A DNA stretch of 64,000 bases, taken from NCBI RefSeq assembly GCF_014384765.1, contig NZ_JACRSP010000001.1, forward strand, positions 1 through 64,000, written 5' to 3'. The translations under genes and the position numbers were made by a program. Positions 23,625 through 31,322 of this stretch are shown here, piece after piece. Within the stretch, counting starts at the first letter, position 1, and each line of letters opens with the position of its first letter. This stretch comes from Feifania hominis. GTDB lineage: Bacteria > Bacillota > Clostridia > Oscillospirales > Feifaniaceae. The notes beneath the pieces were generated by a model. That model worked only from the letters and a program-made list of their open reading frames with translations, did not search any database and was not told where the DNA came from.

Positions 23625-24947
23625 ATGCCAAAGCCAATTGTGGCCGTGGTCGGCCGCCCGAATGTGGGCAAATCGACGCTGTTCAACAAGCTCATCGGCC
23701 GGCGCCACTCCATTGTGGAGGACCGGCCGGGCGTCACCCGCGACCGCATCTACGCCGAGTGCGAGTGGCGCGGGCGGGAGTTTACGCTCATCGACACCGG
23801 CGGCATTGAGCCCAAGACCGACAACATCATTCTCGAGCAGATGAAGATGCAGGCTCAGATCGCCATCGACACGGCGGACGTCGTGGTGCTGGTGACCGAC
23901 ATCCACAGCGGCGTGACCGCCACCGACAAGGACGTGGCGAGCATGCTGCTGCGCTCGAAAAAGCCGCTGATTCTGTGCGTCAATAAAGTCGACAACGTCG
24001 GCGCGCCGCCGCCCGAGATCTACGAGTTTTACAACCTCGGCGCAGGCGATCCCTACCCGGTCTCCTCGGTGCACGGCATCGGCACGGGCGAGCTGCTCGA
24101 CGCCGTTTTTGAGCACTTTCCGCCCGAGGTCGACGAGACACAGGAGGATGACACCATCAAGGTGGCGGTCATCGGCAAACCGAATGTGGGCAAGTCTTCG
24201 CTGGTCAACCGCATCATCGGTGAGGACCGCGTGATTGTCTCGAACATTCCGGGTACCACGCGCGACGCCATCGACGCCGCCTTTGAGCGGGACGGCCAGA
24301 AGTACGTCTTCATCGACACCGCCGGCATCCGCCGCAAGAGCAAGGTGGAGGACAGCATCGAGCGCTACAGTGTGCTGCGCTCGTTCATGGCGGTCGAGCG
24401 GGCGGATGTGGCGCTTGTGATGATCGACGCCACCGAGGGCGTCACCGAGCAGGACACCAAGATCGCGGGCTTTGCCCACGAGCAGGGAAAGGCGATTGTC
24501 GTGGCTGTCAACAAGTGGGACGCGATCGCGAAAGAAACCATGACCATGGAACATTTTCGCCGCGACATCGAGCGAGACCTCGGGTTTATGACCTATGCGC
24601 CGGTGGTGTTCATCTCGGCGCTGACCGGTCAGAGAATCGACACCATCTTCGAGAAGATCCGCCACGCCTACGCGCAGAACACCATGCGAATCTCCACGGG
24701 CAAGCTCAACGAGATTCTCACCGAGGCGACGGCGAAAGTGCAGCCGCCGACCGACAAGGGCAAGCGGCTCAAGGTGCTCTACATCACCCAGTGCGCCGTC
24801 AAGCCCCCGACCTTTGTCATCTTCTGCAACAGGGCGGAGCTGTTTCACTTCAGCTACCAGCGCTACATTGAAAACCAGATTCGTTCGGTCTTCGGGCTCG
24901 AGGGCACGCCGATTCGCATCATCATCCGCGAACGGGGCGACAAATAG
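23625..24947 (+). CDS. der: Ribosome biogenesis GTPase Der (EngA)
   Basis: A 440-residue GTPase with two G domains. The first has GRPNVGKST (about 10-18), the second GKPNVGKSS (about 184-192), each with a DTGG or DTAG G3 motif and an NKxD motif (NKVD, NKWD). A C-terminal KH-like domain follows. Der acts in maturation of the 50S subunit. A strong GGAGG site precedes the ATG. It sits between DUF512 and plsY as in many Firmicutes. Confidence 0.96.
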   Translation: MPKPIVAVVGRPNVGKSTLFNKLIGRRHSIVEDRPGVTRDRIYAECEWRGREFTLIDTGGIEPKTDNIILEQMKMQAQIAIDTADVVVLVTDIHSGVTATDKDVASMLLRSKKPLILCVNKVDNVGAPPPEIYEFYNLGAGDPYPVSSVHGIGTGELLDAVFEHFPPEVDETQEDDTIKVAVIGKPNVGKSSLVNRIIGEDRVIVSNIPGTTRDAIDAAFERDGQKYVFIDTAGIRRKSKVEDSIERYSVLRSFMAVERADVALVMIDATEGVTEQDTKIAGFAHEQGKAIVVAVNKWDAIAKETMTMEHFRRDIERDLGFMTYAPVVFISALTGQRIDTIFEKIRHAYAQNTMRISTGKLNEILTEATAKVQPPTDKGKRLKVLYITQCAVKPPTFVIFCNRAELFHFSYQRYIENQIRSVFGLEGTPIRIIIRERGDK

Positions 24948-24958
24948 GAGGCGATCAC

Positions 24959-25579
24959 ATGCTGGAACCGGAAACCCTGAAAATGATCAACACCGTTGTC
25001 ATCGGGTATCTGCTCGGGGGCATCAACTTCTCCATCATCATGGGCAAGCTTACCGCGGGCATCGACATCCGCCAGTTTGGCAGCGGCAACGCGGGCACAA
25101 CCAACACCCTGCGTGTGCTCGGAAAGAAAGCGGCCGTGGTGACACTGGTCGGCGACATGCTCAAGGGCACGCTCGCCGCGTACATAGGCTTTCTGTTCTG
25201 CGGCGAGTGGGGCGCGATGGTGGGCGGCGGCATGGCGTTGTTCGGCCACTGTTTCCCGGTGTACTACAACTTCAAGGGAGGCAAGGGGGTCGCAACCTGC
25301 GGAGGCATGCTGCTGATTGTCGACTGGCGCATCTTTCTGATCATGCTCGGCATATTGGCGCTGACGCTTGTCGTCACACGCTATATGAGCCTCGGCTCCA
25401 TGCTCGCCTGCGTGGCGTTTCCGTTTCTCGTGGTGCTCTTCAAAGGGTACAATGCCTACTACCTCGCGTGGAGCATTTTCATGAGTCTGCTTGTCATCTA
25501 CCAGCACCGCGCCAACATTGTGCGTCTGATTCGGGGTGAGGAGTCGAAGTTCAGTCTGAAAAAGAAAAAAGAGCAATAG
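24959..25579 (+). CDS. plsY: Acyl-phosphate:glycerol-3-phosphate acyltransferase PlsY
   Basis: A 206-residue integral membrane protein with about five helices and the PlsY motifs GSGNAGTTNTLRVLG, a KG-rich loop near GDMLKGT and GGKGVATCGG. It acylates glycerol 3-phosphate with acyl-phosphate, the first step of phospholipid synthesis. The start follows AGGAGGCGAT, 11 bases after der. Confidence 0.95.
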   Translation: MLEPETLKMINTVVIGYLLGGINFSIIMGKLTAGIDIRQFGSGNAGTTNTLRVLGKKAAVVTLVGDMLKGTLAAYIGFLFCGEWGAMVGGGMALFGHCFPVYYNFKGGKGVATCGGMLLIVDWRIFLIMLGILALTLVVTRYMSLGSMLACVAFPFLVVLFKGYNAYYLAWSIFMSLLVIYQHRANIVRLIRGEESKFSLKKKKEQ

Positions 25580-25584
25580 CATAC

Positions 25585-25620
25585 ACAGAGCGGGCGCGGC
25601 ATAGGCCGCGCCCGCTCTGT
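25585..25620 (+). terminator. Hairpin after plsY
   Basis: A perfect 16-bp GC-rich stem (25585-25600 with 25605-25620) with a 4-base loop follows plsY. No T run follows, so termination may be partial or factor-assisted. Confidence 0.6.
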
Positions 25621-25710
25621 ATGCAGACGGCGTGGAGAATCGGTCAAAAATCGGCGGGAACACCGGCGAAAATTTGGCACAACTGGCGGCACTTTTCCTC
25701 GCCAATTCGC

Positions 25711-25739
25711 TTTACAGATCGCACGCGGACGTGTATAAT
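25711..25739 (+). promoter_or_regulatory. Sigma-A promoter of the pyr leader
   Basis: TTTACA at 25711-25716 and TATAAT at 25734-25739 are separated by 17 bases, just upstream of a PyrR-binding-type RNA element. Confidence 0.82.
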
Positions 25740-25754
25740 ACTAATAAGTTGGGT

Positions 25755-25868
25755 GCCCTTTAAATCGGTCCAGAGAGGCCGGTAAGGAGACGTCTTACAA
25801 ATTTCATAGGGAAATTGGATTTTGTAAACACTTCTTATCGATCGGATCGGTTTGGGAAGTGTTTTTTT
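25755..25868 (+). promoter_or_regulatory. PyrR-responsive attenuator leader (pyr element)
   Basis: The stretch 25757-25790 contains CCCTTTAAAT, then TCCAGAGAGGCC and GGTAAGGAG. This is the well-known PyrR-binding anti-antiterminator of Firmicute pyr operons, where PyrR with UMP binds the hairpin carrying the CCAGAGAGG loop. It is followed by an intrinsic terminator (arms 25826-25834 and 25856-25864, then a T run to 25868). High UMP should favour termination. Oddly, the next plus-strand gene, pyrR, starts 618 bases after the terminator, with a minus-strand gene and repeats between. Confidence 0.85.
25826..25868 (+). terminator. Terminator of the pyr attenuator
   Basis: Nine-bp arms AAACACTTC (25826-25834) and GAAGTGTTT (25856-25864) enclose a 21-base loop with its own short pairing. 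The T run extends to 25868. It also lies 7 bases beyond the 3' end of the minus-strand zinc-ribbon gene. Confidence 0.82.
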
Positions 25869-25874
25869 CATGCA

Positions 25875-26099
25875 TCACTCAATGTGTTGCCCGCAAAACG
25901 GACAAAACGGGCCTTCGCTTCTGCCCAGCTGCTTTGCGCAGTGAGGACATTTGTTGTAGAGAAAATGCGGGATGAGACAGCTGAGAGCAACCGCCGCGCC
26001 GACTGCAAGCAGCGGCTCGTAGATACAGGCCGACAGCATGATGACCATGCCGATAAGCAGGAGCGCATTTCTCAGTTTTCGTGCTTTTTTAATACTCAT
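25875..26099 (-). CDS. Small membrane protein with C-terminal zinc ribbon
   Basis: A 74-residue protein with a basic N-terminus (MSIKKARKLRN), two adjacent hydrophobic segments (about 12-27 and 29-50) and a C-terminal double CxxC zinc ribbon (CPHC and CPFC). I do not recognise a family with a known role. The ATG at 26099 follows AGAGGTG; an upstream ATG at 26114 is possible but less well placed. The gene is convergent to the pyr leader and lies between leader and pyrR. A read-through pyr transcript would be antisense to it. Confidence 0.7.
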   Translation of the reverse strand: MSIKKARKLRNALLLIGMVIMLSACIYEPLLAVGAAVALSCLIPHFLYNKCPHCAKQLGRSEGPFCPFCGQHIE

Positions 26100-26185
26100 A
26101 TCAGCACCTCTCATTCATCAGATTTATACTGTGATCTCATGACACCATGAAGTGATGGGCATATTGGCAGCCGTCCCGCAGGGAC

Positions 26186-26253
26186 TTGCCCCGTAAGGGG
26201 CGAGAAAAACGGCTGAATTTCATATAATAGCCGCTTTGCGGTTATTATACCAT
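26186..26253 (+). repeat. Intergenic palindromic repeat, copy 1
   Basis: This 68-base unit starts TTGCCCCG and ends TATACCAT. It contains a GCCCC/GGGGC hairpin and an AATAGCCG/CGGTTATT hairpin. It matches copy 2 at 66 of 68 positions. It resembles the short structured intergenic repeats of many Clostridia and is not a recognised insertion sequence. Confidence 0.85.
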
Positions 26254-26280
26254 GGAGCGCGAAGCGATCATGGTATAATA
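26243..26280. repeat. Inverted repeat linking the two repeat copies
   Basis: Perfect 12-bp arms (26243-26254 and 26269-26280, TATTATACCATG and its complement) surround a 14-base loop. The right arm contains a TATAAT sequence, so it could also act as a promoter element on the plus strand (speculative). Confidence 0.8.
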
Positions 26281-26296
26281 TGGCCATGTTTTTCGG

Positions 26297-26364
26297 TTGC
26301 CCCGCAAGGGGCGAGAAAAACGGCTGAATTTCATATAATAGCCGCTTTGCGGCTATTATACCAT
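26297..26364 (+). repeat. Intergenic palindromic repeat, copy 2
   Basis: This is the second 68-base copy of the repeat at 26186-26253, 111 bases downstream, with two differences. Here the inner hairpin AATAGCCG/CGGCTATT is perfect. The two copies and the linking inverted repeat fill most of the ~385-base gap before pyrR. Confidence 0.85.
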
Positions 26365-26390
26365 AAGATTGCCGTGAAGTTTCATAAATT

Positions 26391-26438
26391 TCCGTTTCTC
26401 TGAGCGGATGCAGCATTGCTTGCCGCAGAGAAAACGGA
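26391..26438 (+). promoter_or_regulatory. Hairpin upstream of pyrR
   Basis: The arms TCCGTTTCTCTG (26391-26402) and CAGAGAAAACGGA (26426-26438) pair with one bulge. It has no T run. It lies about 50 bases before the pyrR start and may be a leader or processing structure. It lacks the CCAGAGAGG loop of PyrR sites. Confidence 0.45.
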
Positions 26439-26486
26439 TCATCACCGGGACGGCCGCAGACCGTTTCGAGAGAAAGGAAGAGTGCA

Positions 26487-27020
26487 TTGGAGCTGAAAAT
26501 CAAAGCCGAGATCATGGACCACGAGGCGATGCAGCGCGCCATCAGCCGAATCTCGTTTGAGATTCTCGAGAAGAACAAGGGGGTCGCGGACCTGTGTCTG
26601 CTCGGCATCAAGCGCCGCGGCGTGACGCTGTCAAAGATGATCGCGCGCAAAATCGAGTCGATCGAGGGCAGCACTGTCACGCTCGGCGAGCTCGACGTCA
26701 CCTACTACCGCGACGACCGCGACCGCACACAGCAGGTCGACCGGCCCTCGCTGCCGTTTCCGGTCGACGGCAAGAAGGTCATTCTCGTCGACGACGTCAT
26801 GTACACCGGGCGCACTGTACGCGCCGCGATTGACGCGGTGATGAGCCTTGGGCGCCCCCAGCTCATCCAGCTCGCGGTGCTCATTGACCGCGGTCACCGG
26901 GAGCTGCCCATCCGGCCCGACTTTGTGGGAAAAAACGTGCCCACTTCCAAAAATGAGTCCGTCCGTGTGCTCGTCTCGGAGTACGACCAGGACAACCGCG
27001 TTGTGATCGCGGACGTCTGA
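26487..27020 (+). CDS. pyrR: Bifunctional PyrR: pyr mRNA attenuation protein/uracil phosphoribosyltransferase
   Basis: A 177-residue PyrR with the PRPP-binding motif VILVDDVMYTGRT (about 99-111) and the conserved IKRRGVTLSKMI and DRGHRELPIRPDFVGKN segments. PyrR binds the pyr leader RNA when UMP is high and causes termination; it also has uracil phosphoribosyltransferase activity. The start is TTG after AAAGGAAG. It is the first gene of the pyr operon; its presumed RNA target is the leader at 25755-25868. Confidence 0.95.
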   Translation: MELKIKAEIMDHEAMQRAISRISFEILEKNKGVADLCLLGIKRRGVTLSKMIARKIESIEGSTVTLGELDVTYYRDDRDRTQQVDRPSLPFPVDGKKVILVDDVMYTGRTVRAAIDAVMSLGRPQLIQLAVLIDRGHRELPIRPDFVGKNVPTSKNESVRVLVSEYDQDNRVVIADV

Positions 27021-27043
27021 TTGGCCGCAGAAGAGGTATTGCA

Positions 27044-27979
27044 ATGCATATGAAAAAAGACCTGCTCGGTCTGCGCGAGATGAGCGCGGAGGAGATCAAG
27101 TACATTCTGCAGAGTGCCGACACCATGCGCTACATCCTGCGGCAGCCGATCAAGCGCGCGCCGCATCTGCTCGGAAAGAGCATTGTCGAAATGATCTACG
27201 AGGAGGACACCAGCACCCGTACGCGCGTGTCGTTCAGCCTCGCGGCGAAGTACATGCAGGGAACGATCACGGTTGTCAGCTGCAAGACCGACGGCGGAGA
27301 GCGGCTGATAGACACCACACACATCATCGACGAGATGTCGGCCGATACCATCATTCTGCGCCACCCCATGTCAGGCGCGGTGAAATTCGTGGCCGAGAAC
27401 TGCCGGGCCTGTGTCATCAATGCGGGCGACGGCTTCCATGAGCAGCCGACCGAGGGCCTGACCGACCTGTTTACCATCCGCGAGGAAAAGGGGCATATCG
27501 AGGGGCTGCGCGTCGCGGTGATCGGCGATGTGCTCCACAGCCGCATTGTCAAAAGCGACATCTACGGTCTGGTCAAGCTCGGCGCGCAGGTAGCCGTCGG
27601 CGGGCCCGCCGCGCTGCTGCCGCGAAACCTCGAGGCGCTCGGCGTGAAAAGCTACCCGACCATTTCGCAGGCGCTCACCGGCGCCGACGTGGTCATCGTG
27701 GCGCGCCTCAAGCAGGAGAGCATCGACGAGGGCCGCATTCCAAGCCGCGCCGAGTACAAGCGCTTTTTCTGTATGGATGAGGCGCGTATGGCCCTGGCGA
27801 AACCGGACGCCATTTTGCTGCACTCCGGCACCACCTACAGCGGAGTGGAGGTCTCGGCGGGGCTGCTGCAGAGCGGGCGCTCCATGGTGAGCCGCCAGAT
27901 AGAAAACGGTGTGGCCGTCAAAATGGCGGTGCTGCACCAGTTCTCGAGAAAGGGGACGGCCTATGAGATTGTTGATTGA
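27044..27979 (+). CDS. pyrB: Aspartate carbamoyltransferase-like protein with altered active site
   Basis: A 311-residue transcarbamylase in the pyrB position of the operon. The carbamoyl-phosphate motif STRTR is present (57-61), as are RHP (106-108), GDVLHSR and a normal C-terminal NGVAVKMAVLHQ. Several residues catalytic in E. coli ATCase are changed: the 80s loop is about six residues short and has GGE where KGE (Lys84) is usual; HPTQ reads QPTE (134-137); the RxQ motif reads RLK; HPxP reads HSGT. The fold and context say PyrB, but classical ATCase chemistry is uncertain. It overlaps pyrC by 17 bases. No pyrI was seen. Confidence 0.78.
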   Translation: MHMKKDLLGLREMSAEEIKYILQSADTMRYILRQPIKRAPHLLGKSIVEMIYEEDTSTRTRVSFSLAAKYMQGTITVVSCKTDGGERLIDTTHIIDEMSADTIILRHPMSGAVKFVAENCRACVINAGDGFHEQPTEGLTDLFTIREEKGHIEGLRVAVIGDVLHSRIVKSDIYGLVKLGAQVAVGGPAALLPRNLEALGVKSYPTISQALTGADVVIVARLKQESIDEGRIPSRAEYKRFFCMDEARMALAKPDAILLHSGTTYSGVEVSAGLLQSGRSMVSRQIENGVAVKMAVLHQFSRKGTAYEIVD

Positions 27980-29267
27980 AAACGGCCGGGTGATCGACCC
28001 GGCTTCGGGCACCGATCAGGTGATGGATCTCTGTCTTGAGAACGGCGTGATCGCTGAGCTCGGCGAGGGCATTGCGCGCAATTACGCCGACGATGCTGAG
28101 ATTCGCCGCATCGACGCCACCGGCAAGATTGTTGCCCCCGGGCTTGTGGACATGCACTGTCATCTGCGCGAGCCGGGCTTTGAGCACAAGGAGACCATCG
28201 AGACCGGCACGCGCTCGGCGGCAAAGGGAGGCTTCACCTCCATCGCCTGCATGCCGAACACCCAGCCTGTGGCCGACAACAAGACGGTCATTTCGTACAT
28301 TTTGAACCGCGCGGCCGCTCACGGCGCGGTACACGTCTACCCGATCGGGGCGGTGACAAAGGGCCTTGCGGGCCGGGAACTCGCACCCATCGGCGAACTG
28401 AAAGAGGCCGGGGCTGTCGCCGTGTCGGATGACGGCCGGCCGGTCAGCGATTCCAATCTGATGAAAAACGCCATGATCTATGCCGCAGGCTTTGATATGG
28501 TGGTCAGCTCCCACTGCGAGGATCTGCCGCTCGCCGAGGGGGGGCAGATCAACGAGGGGTGCGTGGCGGACGATCTCGGTCTCAGGGGTATTACCCCCGC
28601 CGCCGAGGAGGTCATGATCGCGCGCGACATCGTTCTCGCCCAGACCACCGGTCTGCCGGTGCACATTGCCCACGTGAGCACACGCGGCGGCGTGGCGCTG
28701 CTGCGCGATGCAAAGCGGCGCGGCGTGCCGGTCACGGCAGAGACCTGCCCGCACTACTTCTCCCTGACGGAGGAGGCGGTGCGCGGCTTCGACACCAACG
28801 CAAAAATGAACCCGCCCCTGCGCACCGCCGCGGATGTCGAGGCCGTGATCGAGGGCCTGTGCGATGGCACGCTCGACGCGATTGCGACCGATCACGCACC
28901 GCATGCGGCAGGGGAGAAGCAGTGCGAATTTGACAAGGCGCCAAACGGCATCGTCGGTTTTGAGACGGCTCTTGCGCTCGGCATCACCTATCTGGTGCGG
29001 CCGGGCCGCCTGAGCCTGATGGAGCTGCTGCGCAAGATGACAGTCAATCCCGCGGCCATTCTGCGCCTGGACAGGGGCAGGCTCGCGCGCGGTGCGGCGG
29101 CCGACCTTGTAATCTTCGACGAGAACCGCGAGTGGGTGGTCTCTGCCGCGGCGCTCGCATCCAAATCGAAAAATACGCCCTACGACAGGAAGCTGCTCGC
29201 AGGGGCGGTGGAATACACCATCGTCGACGGCAGAGTGATCGTCGACGGCGGAGAACTCATGGTCTGA
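27963..29267 (+). CDS. pyrC: Dihydroorotase
   Basis: A 434-residue class I dihydroorotase of the amidohydrolase superfamily. The metal-binding DMHCHLREPG motif (HxH) lies near residues 60-69, with later conserved stretches PVTAETCPHYFSLTEE and IATDHAPHA. It cyclises N-carbamoyl-aspartate to dihydroorotate. The ATG at 27963 is inside the end of pyrB; the longer frame upstream is rejected. Confidence 0.95.
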   Translation: MRLLIENGRVIDPASGTDQVMDLCLENGVIAELGEGIARNYADDAEIRRIDATGKIVAPGLVDMHCHLREPGFEHKETIETGTRSAAKGGFTSIACMPNTQPVADNKTVISYILNRAAAHGAVHVYPIGAVTKGLAGRELAPIGELKEAGAVAVSDDGRPVSDSNLMKNAMIYAAGFDMVVSSHCEDLPLAEGGQINEGCVADDLGLRGITPAAEEVMIARDIVLAQTTGLPVHIAHVSTRGGVALLRDAKRRGVPVTAETCPHYFSLTEEAVRGFDTNAKMNPPLRTAADVEAVIEGLCDGTLDAIATDHAPHAAGEKQCEFDKAPNGIVGFETALALGITYLVRPGRLSLMELLRKMTVNPAAILRLDRGRLARGAAADLVIFDENREWVVSAAALASKSKNTPYDRKLLAGAVEYTIVDGRVIVDGGELMV

Positions 29268-29294
29268 CGGAAAGCAGAGAAAGGAAGTGCGAAT

Positions 29295-30224
29295 ATGTCG
29301 GTTGACAAGTTGTGTGAAAAAATCATCGAGAGGCAAAATCCCTCGGTCGTGGGTCTCGATCCGGTTCTGAGTTACATTCCGCAGGCGATCAAAGACGAGA
29401 TGCGCGCGGCGCATCAGAACCCCTTTGAGGCGGCGGCGCAGTCGCTGCTCGCGTTCAACCAGGCCATCATCGACGAAATTGCGGACGTGGTGCCTGCGGT
29501 CAAGCCCCAGATTGCCTTTTACGAGATGTACGGCTGGCAGGGCGTGCGCGCCTACCACGAGACGGTGGAATACGCCAAAAAGCGCGGCCTCTACGTCATC
29601 GGCGACATCAAGCGCGGCGACATCGGCTCGACCGCCGAAGCATACGCCATCGGTCACATGGGCCGGCCCGATCTCTTCGGTGAGGCGCGCGCGGCTTTCG
29701 ACACCGACGCGGTCACGGTGAACCCCTATCTCGGCAGCGACGGCATCCTGCCCTTTGCCAGGCTCTGCAAGGGCAAAAAGATGATCTTCGTGCTCGCCAA
29801 GACCTCAAACCAGTCCTCGGGCGAGTACCAGGACCAGGTCACGACCTCCGGCGAGACCATCTATCAGCTCGCGGCCTCCAACATGGAGCGCCTCGGTGAG
29901 AGCCATATGGGCGCCTGTGGTTACAGTGACGTCGGAATCGTGGTCGGAGCGACCTATCCCGCCATGCTCGGCGAGCTGCGCGAGAGGGTGCCGCACACTT
30001 TCTTCCTGGTGCCGGGCTACGGCGCGCAGGGCGGCGGTGGCGCGGACGCGGCGCCGGCGTTTGACAGCCGGGGGCTGGGCGCGATTGTGAACTCCTCACG
30101 CGGCATCATCTGCGCCTGGCAAAAGGGCGGCTCCGACGGGAGAGACTTTGCAAAGGCGGCGCGCGAGGCCGCGATTCGGATGAGAGAAGACCTGCTCGGC
30201 GTGCTCGGCGGGAAAATCGGCTGA
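29295..30224 (+). CDS. pyrF: Orotidine 5'-phosphate decarboxylase (long type)
   Basis: A 309-residue member of the longer OMP decarboxylase subfamily. The catalytic Asp-Lys-Asp pattern is seen in GDIKRGDIGST. It also has an N-terminal GLDPVLSYIP and a C-terminal GYGAQGGG phosphate loop. It makes UMP from OMP. A GGAAG site precedes the ATG. It lies between pyrC and carA in the pyr operon. Confidence 0.94.
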   Translation: MSVDKLCEKIIERQNPSVVGLDPVLSYIPQAIKDEMRAAHQNPFEAAAQSLLAFNQAIIDEIADVVPAVKPQIAFYEMYGWQGVRAYHETVEYAKKRGLYVIGDIKRGDIGSTAEAYAIGHMGRPDLFGEARAAFDTDAVTVNPYLGSDGILPFARLCKGKKMIFVLAKTSNQSSGEYQDQVTTSGETIYQLAASNMERLGESHMGACGYSDVGIVVGATYPAMLGELRERVPHTFFLVPGYGAQGGGGADAAPAFDSRGLGAIVNSSRGIICAWQKGGSDGRDFAKAAREAAIRMREDLLGVLGGKIG

Positions 30225-30236
30225 TAGGAGAGAAAT

Positions 30237-31322
30237 ATGAAAGCAACGTTGATTTTGGAAGATGGAACGGTGTACGTGGGCGAGTCCTTCGGCGCCGAGG
30301 GGGAGGCTGTCGGCGAGGTCTGCTTCGACACCGGCATGACCGGCTATCAGGAGGTGCTCACCGACCCGTCCTTTTTCGGACAGCTCGTGTGCATGACTTA
30401 TCCGATTCAGGGAAACTACGGTGTCAACAGCGAGGACAATGAGTCCGACCGCCCTTGGCCAAAGGGCTTTATTGTGCGCGAGTGCTGCTCCTTTCCGAGC
30501 AACTTTCGCTGCGAGGGGACGCTTGCGGACTATCTGAAGAAAAACGGGATCATCGGCATTGAGCGCGTCGATACGCGGGCGCTGACGAGAAAACTGCGTG
30601 AGAGCGGCGTGATGAACGGCGTGATTACAACCGCCGAGAATCCCGATGTCGAGGCCTGCGTGCGCCGGGCAAAGGAGTTTGCCATCCGCGACGCGGTCAG
30701 GAACGTCACCTGTGCCGAGCGGCGCGAGTACCCCGCCGAGGGCGAGGCGAAGTTCAAGGTCGCACTCTACGACTTTGGAAACAAGCGGAACATCACGCGC
30801 TGCCTAAACGCCCTCGGGTGCGATGTGAGCGTGCTGCCCGCCGCCACGCCCGCGCAGGAGGTGCTCGACGGCGGCTTCGACGGCGTCATGCTCTCAAACG
30901 GTCCGGGCAACCCCGCGGAGAACACCGAAATCATCGAGGAGCTTAAAATTCTGCTCGACTCCGGACTGCCCGTTTTCGGTATCTGCCTCGGGCATCAGCT
31001 CATGGCGCTCGCGGCCGGCGCACGCAGCGAAAAGCTCAAATACGGCCACCGCGGAGGCAACCACCCGGTCAAGGATCTCGCGCTCGGCAAGACCTACATC
31101 ACAAGCCAGAACCACGGCTACGCCATTGTGGGCGAGTCGCTGCCGCCGCAGGTGGGCGAGGTCAGCCACATCAACATGAACGACGGCACGGTTGAGGGCG
31201 TGCGCTACAAAAATCGCCCGGTCTTCACTGTGCAGTTCCACCCCGAGGCCAGCCCCGGCCCGAGGGATACACGCTATCTGTTCGACGAATTTCTGGATCT
31301 CATGAAAGGGGGCGCACGGTAA
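30237..31322 (+). CDS. carA: Carbamoyl-phosphate synthase small (glutaminase) subunit
   Basis: A 361-residue subunit with the CPSase small-chain N-terminal domain ([21 protein letters not shown]) and a class I glutamine amidotransferase domain with the catalytic Cys in [13 protein letters not shown], and His and Glu in FHPEASPGP. It supplies ammonia to CarB. Its stop overlaps the carB start by one base. Confidence 0.96.
   Translation: MKATLILEDGTVYVGESFGAEGEAVGEVCFDTGMTGYQEVLTDPSFFGQLVCMTYPIQGNYGVNSEDNESDRPWPKGFIVRECCSFPSNFRCEGTLADYLKKNGIIGIERVDTRALTRKLRESGVMNGVITTAENPDVEACVRRAKEFAIRDAVRNVTCAERREYPAEGEAKFKVALYDFGNKRNITRCLNALGCDVSVLPAATPAQEVLDGGFDGVMLSNGPGNPAENTEIIEELKILLDSGLPVFGICLGHQLMALAAGARSEKLKYGHRGGNHPVKDLALGKTYITSQNHGYAIVGESLPPQVGEVSHINMNDGTVEGVRYKNRPVFTVQFHPEASPGPRDTRYLFDEFLDLMKGGAR

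Noticed and set aside
26101..26486. An insertion sequence or CRISPR array between the small zinc-ribbon gene and pyrR
   Set aside because: There are only two repeat copies, with no transposase, terminal target duplication or regular spacer-repeat series.
27918..29657. A 579-codon minus-strand frame across pyrC and pyrF
   Set aside because: It is antisense to two recognised pyr genes and shows no recognisable motif.
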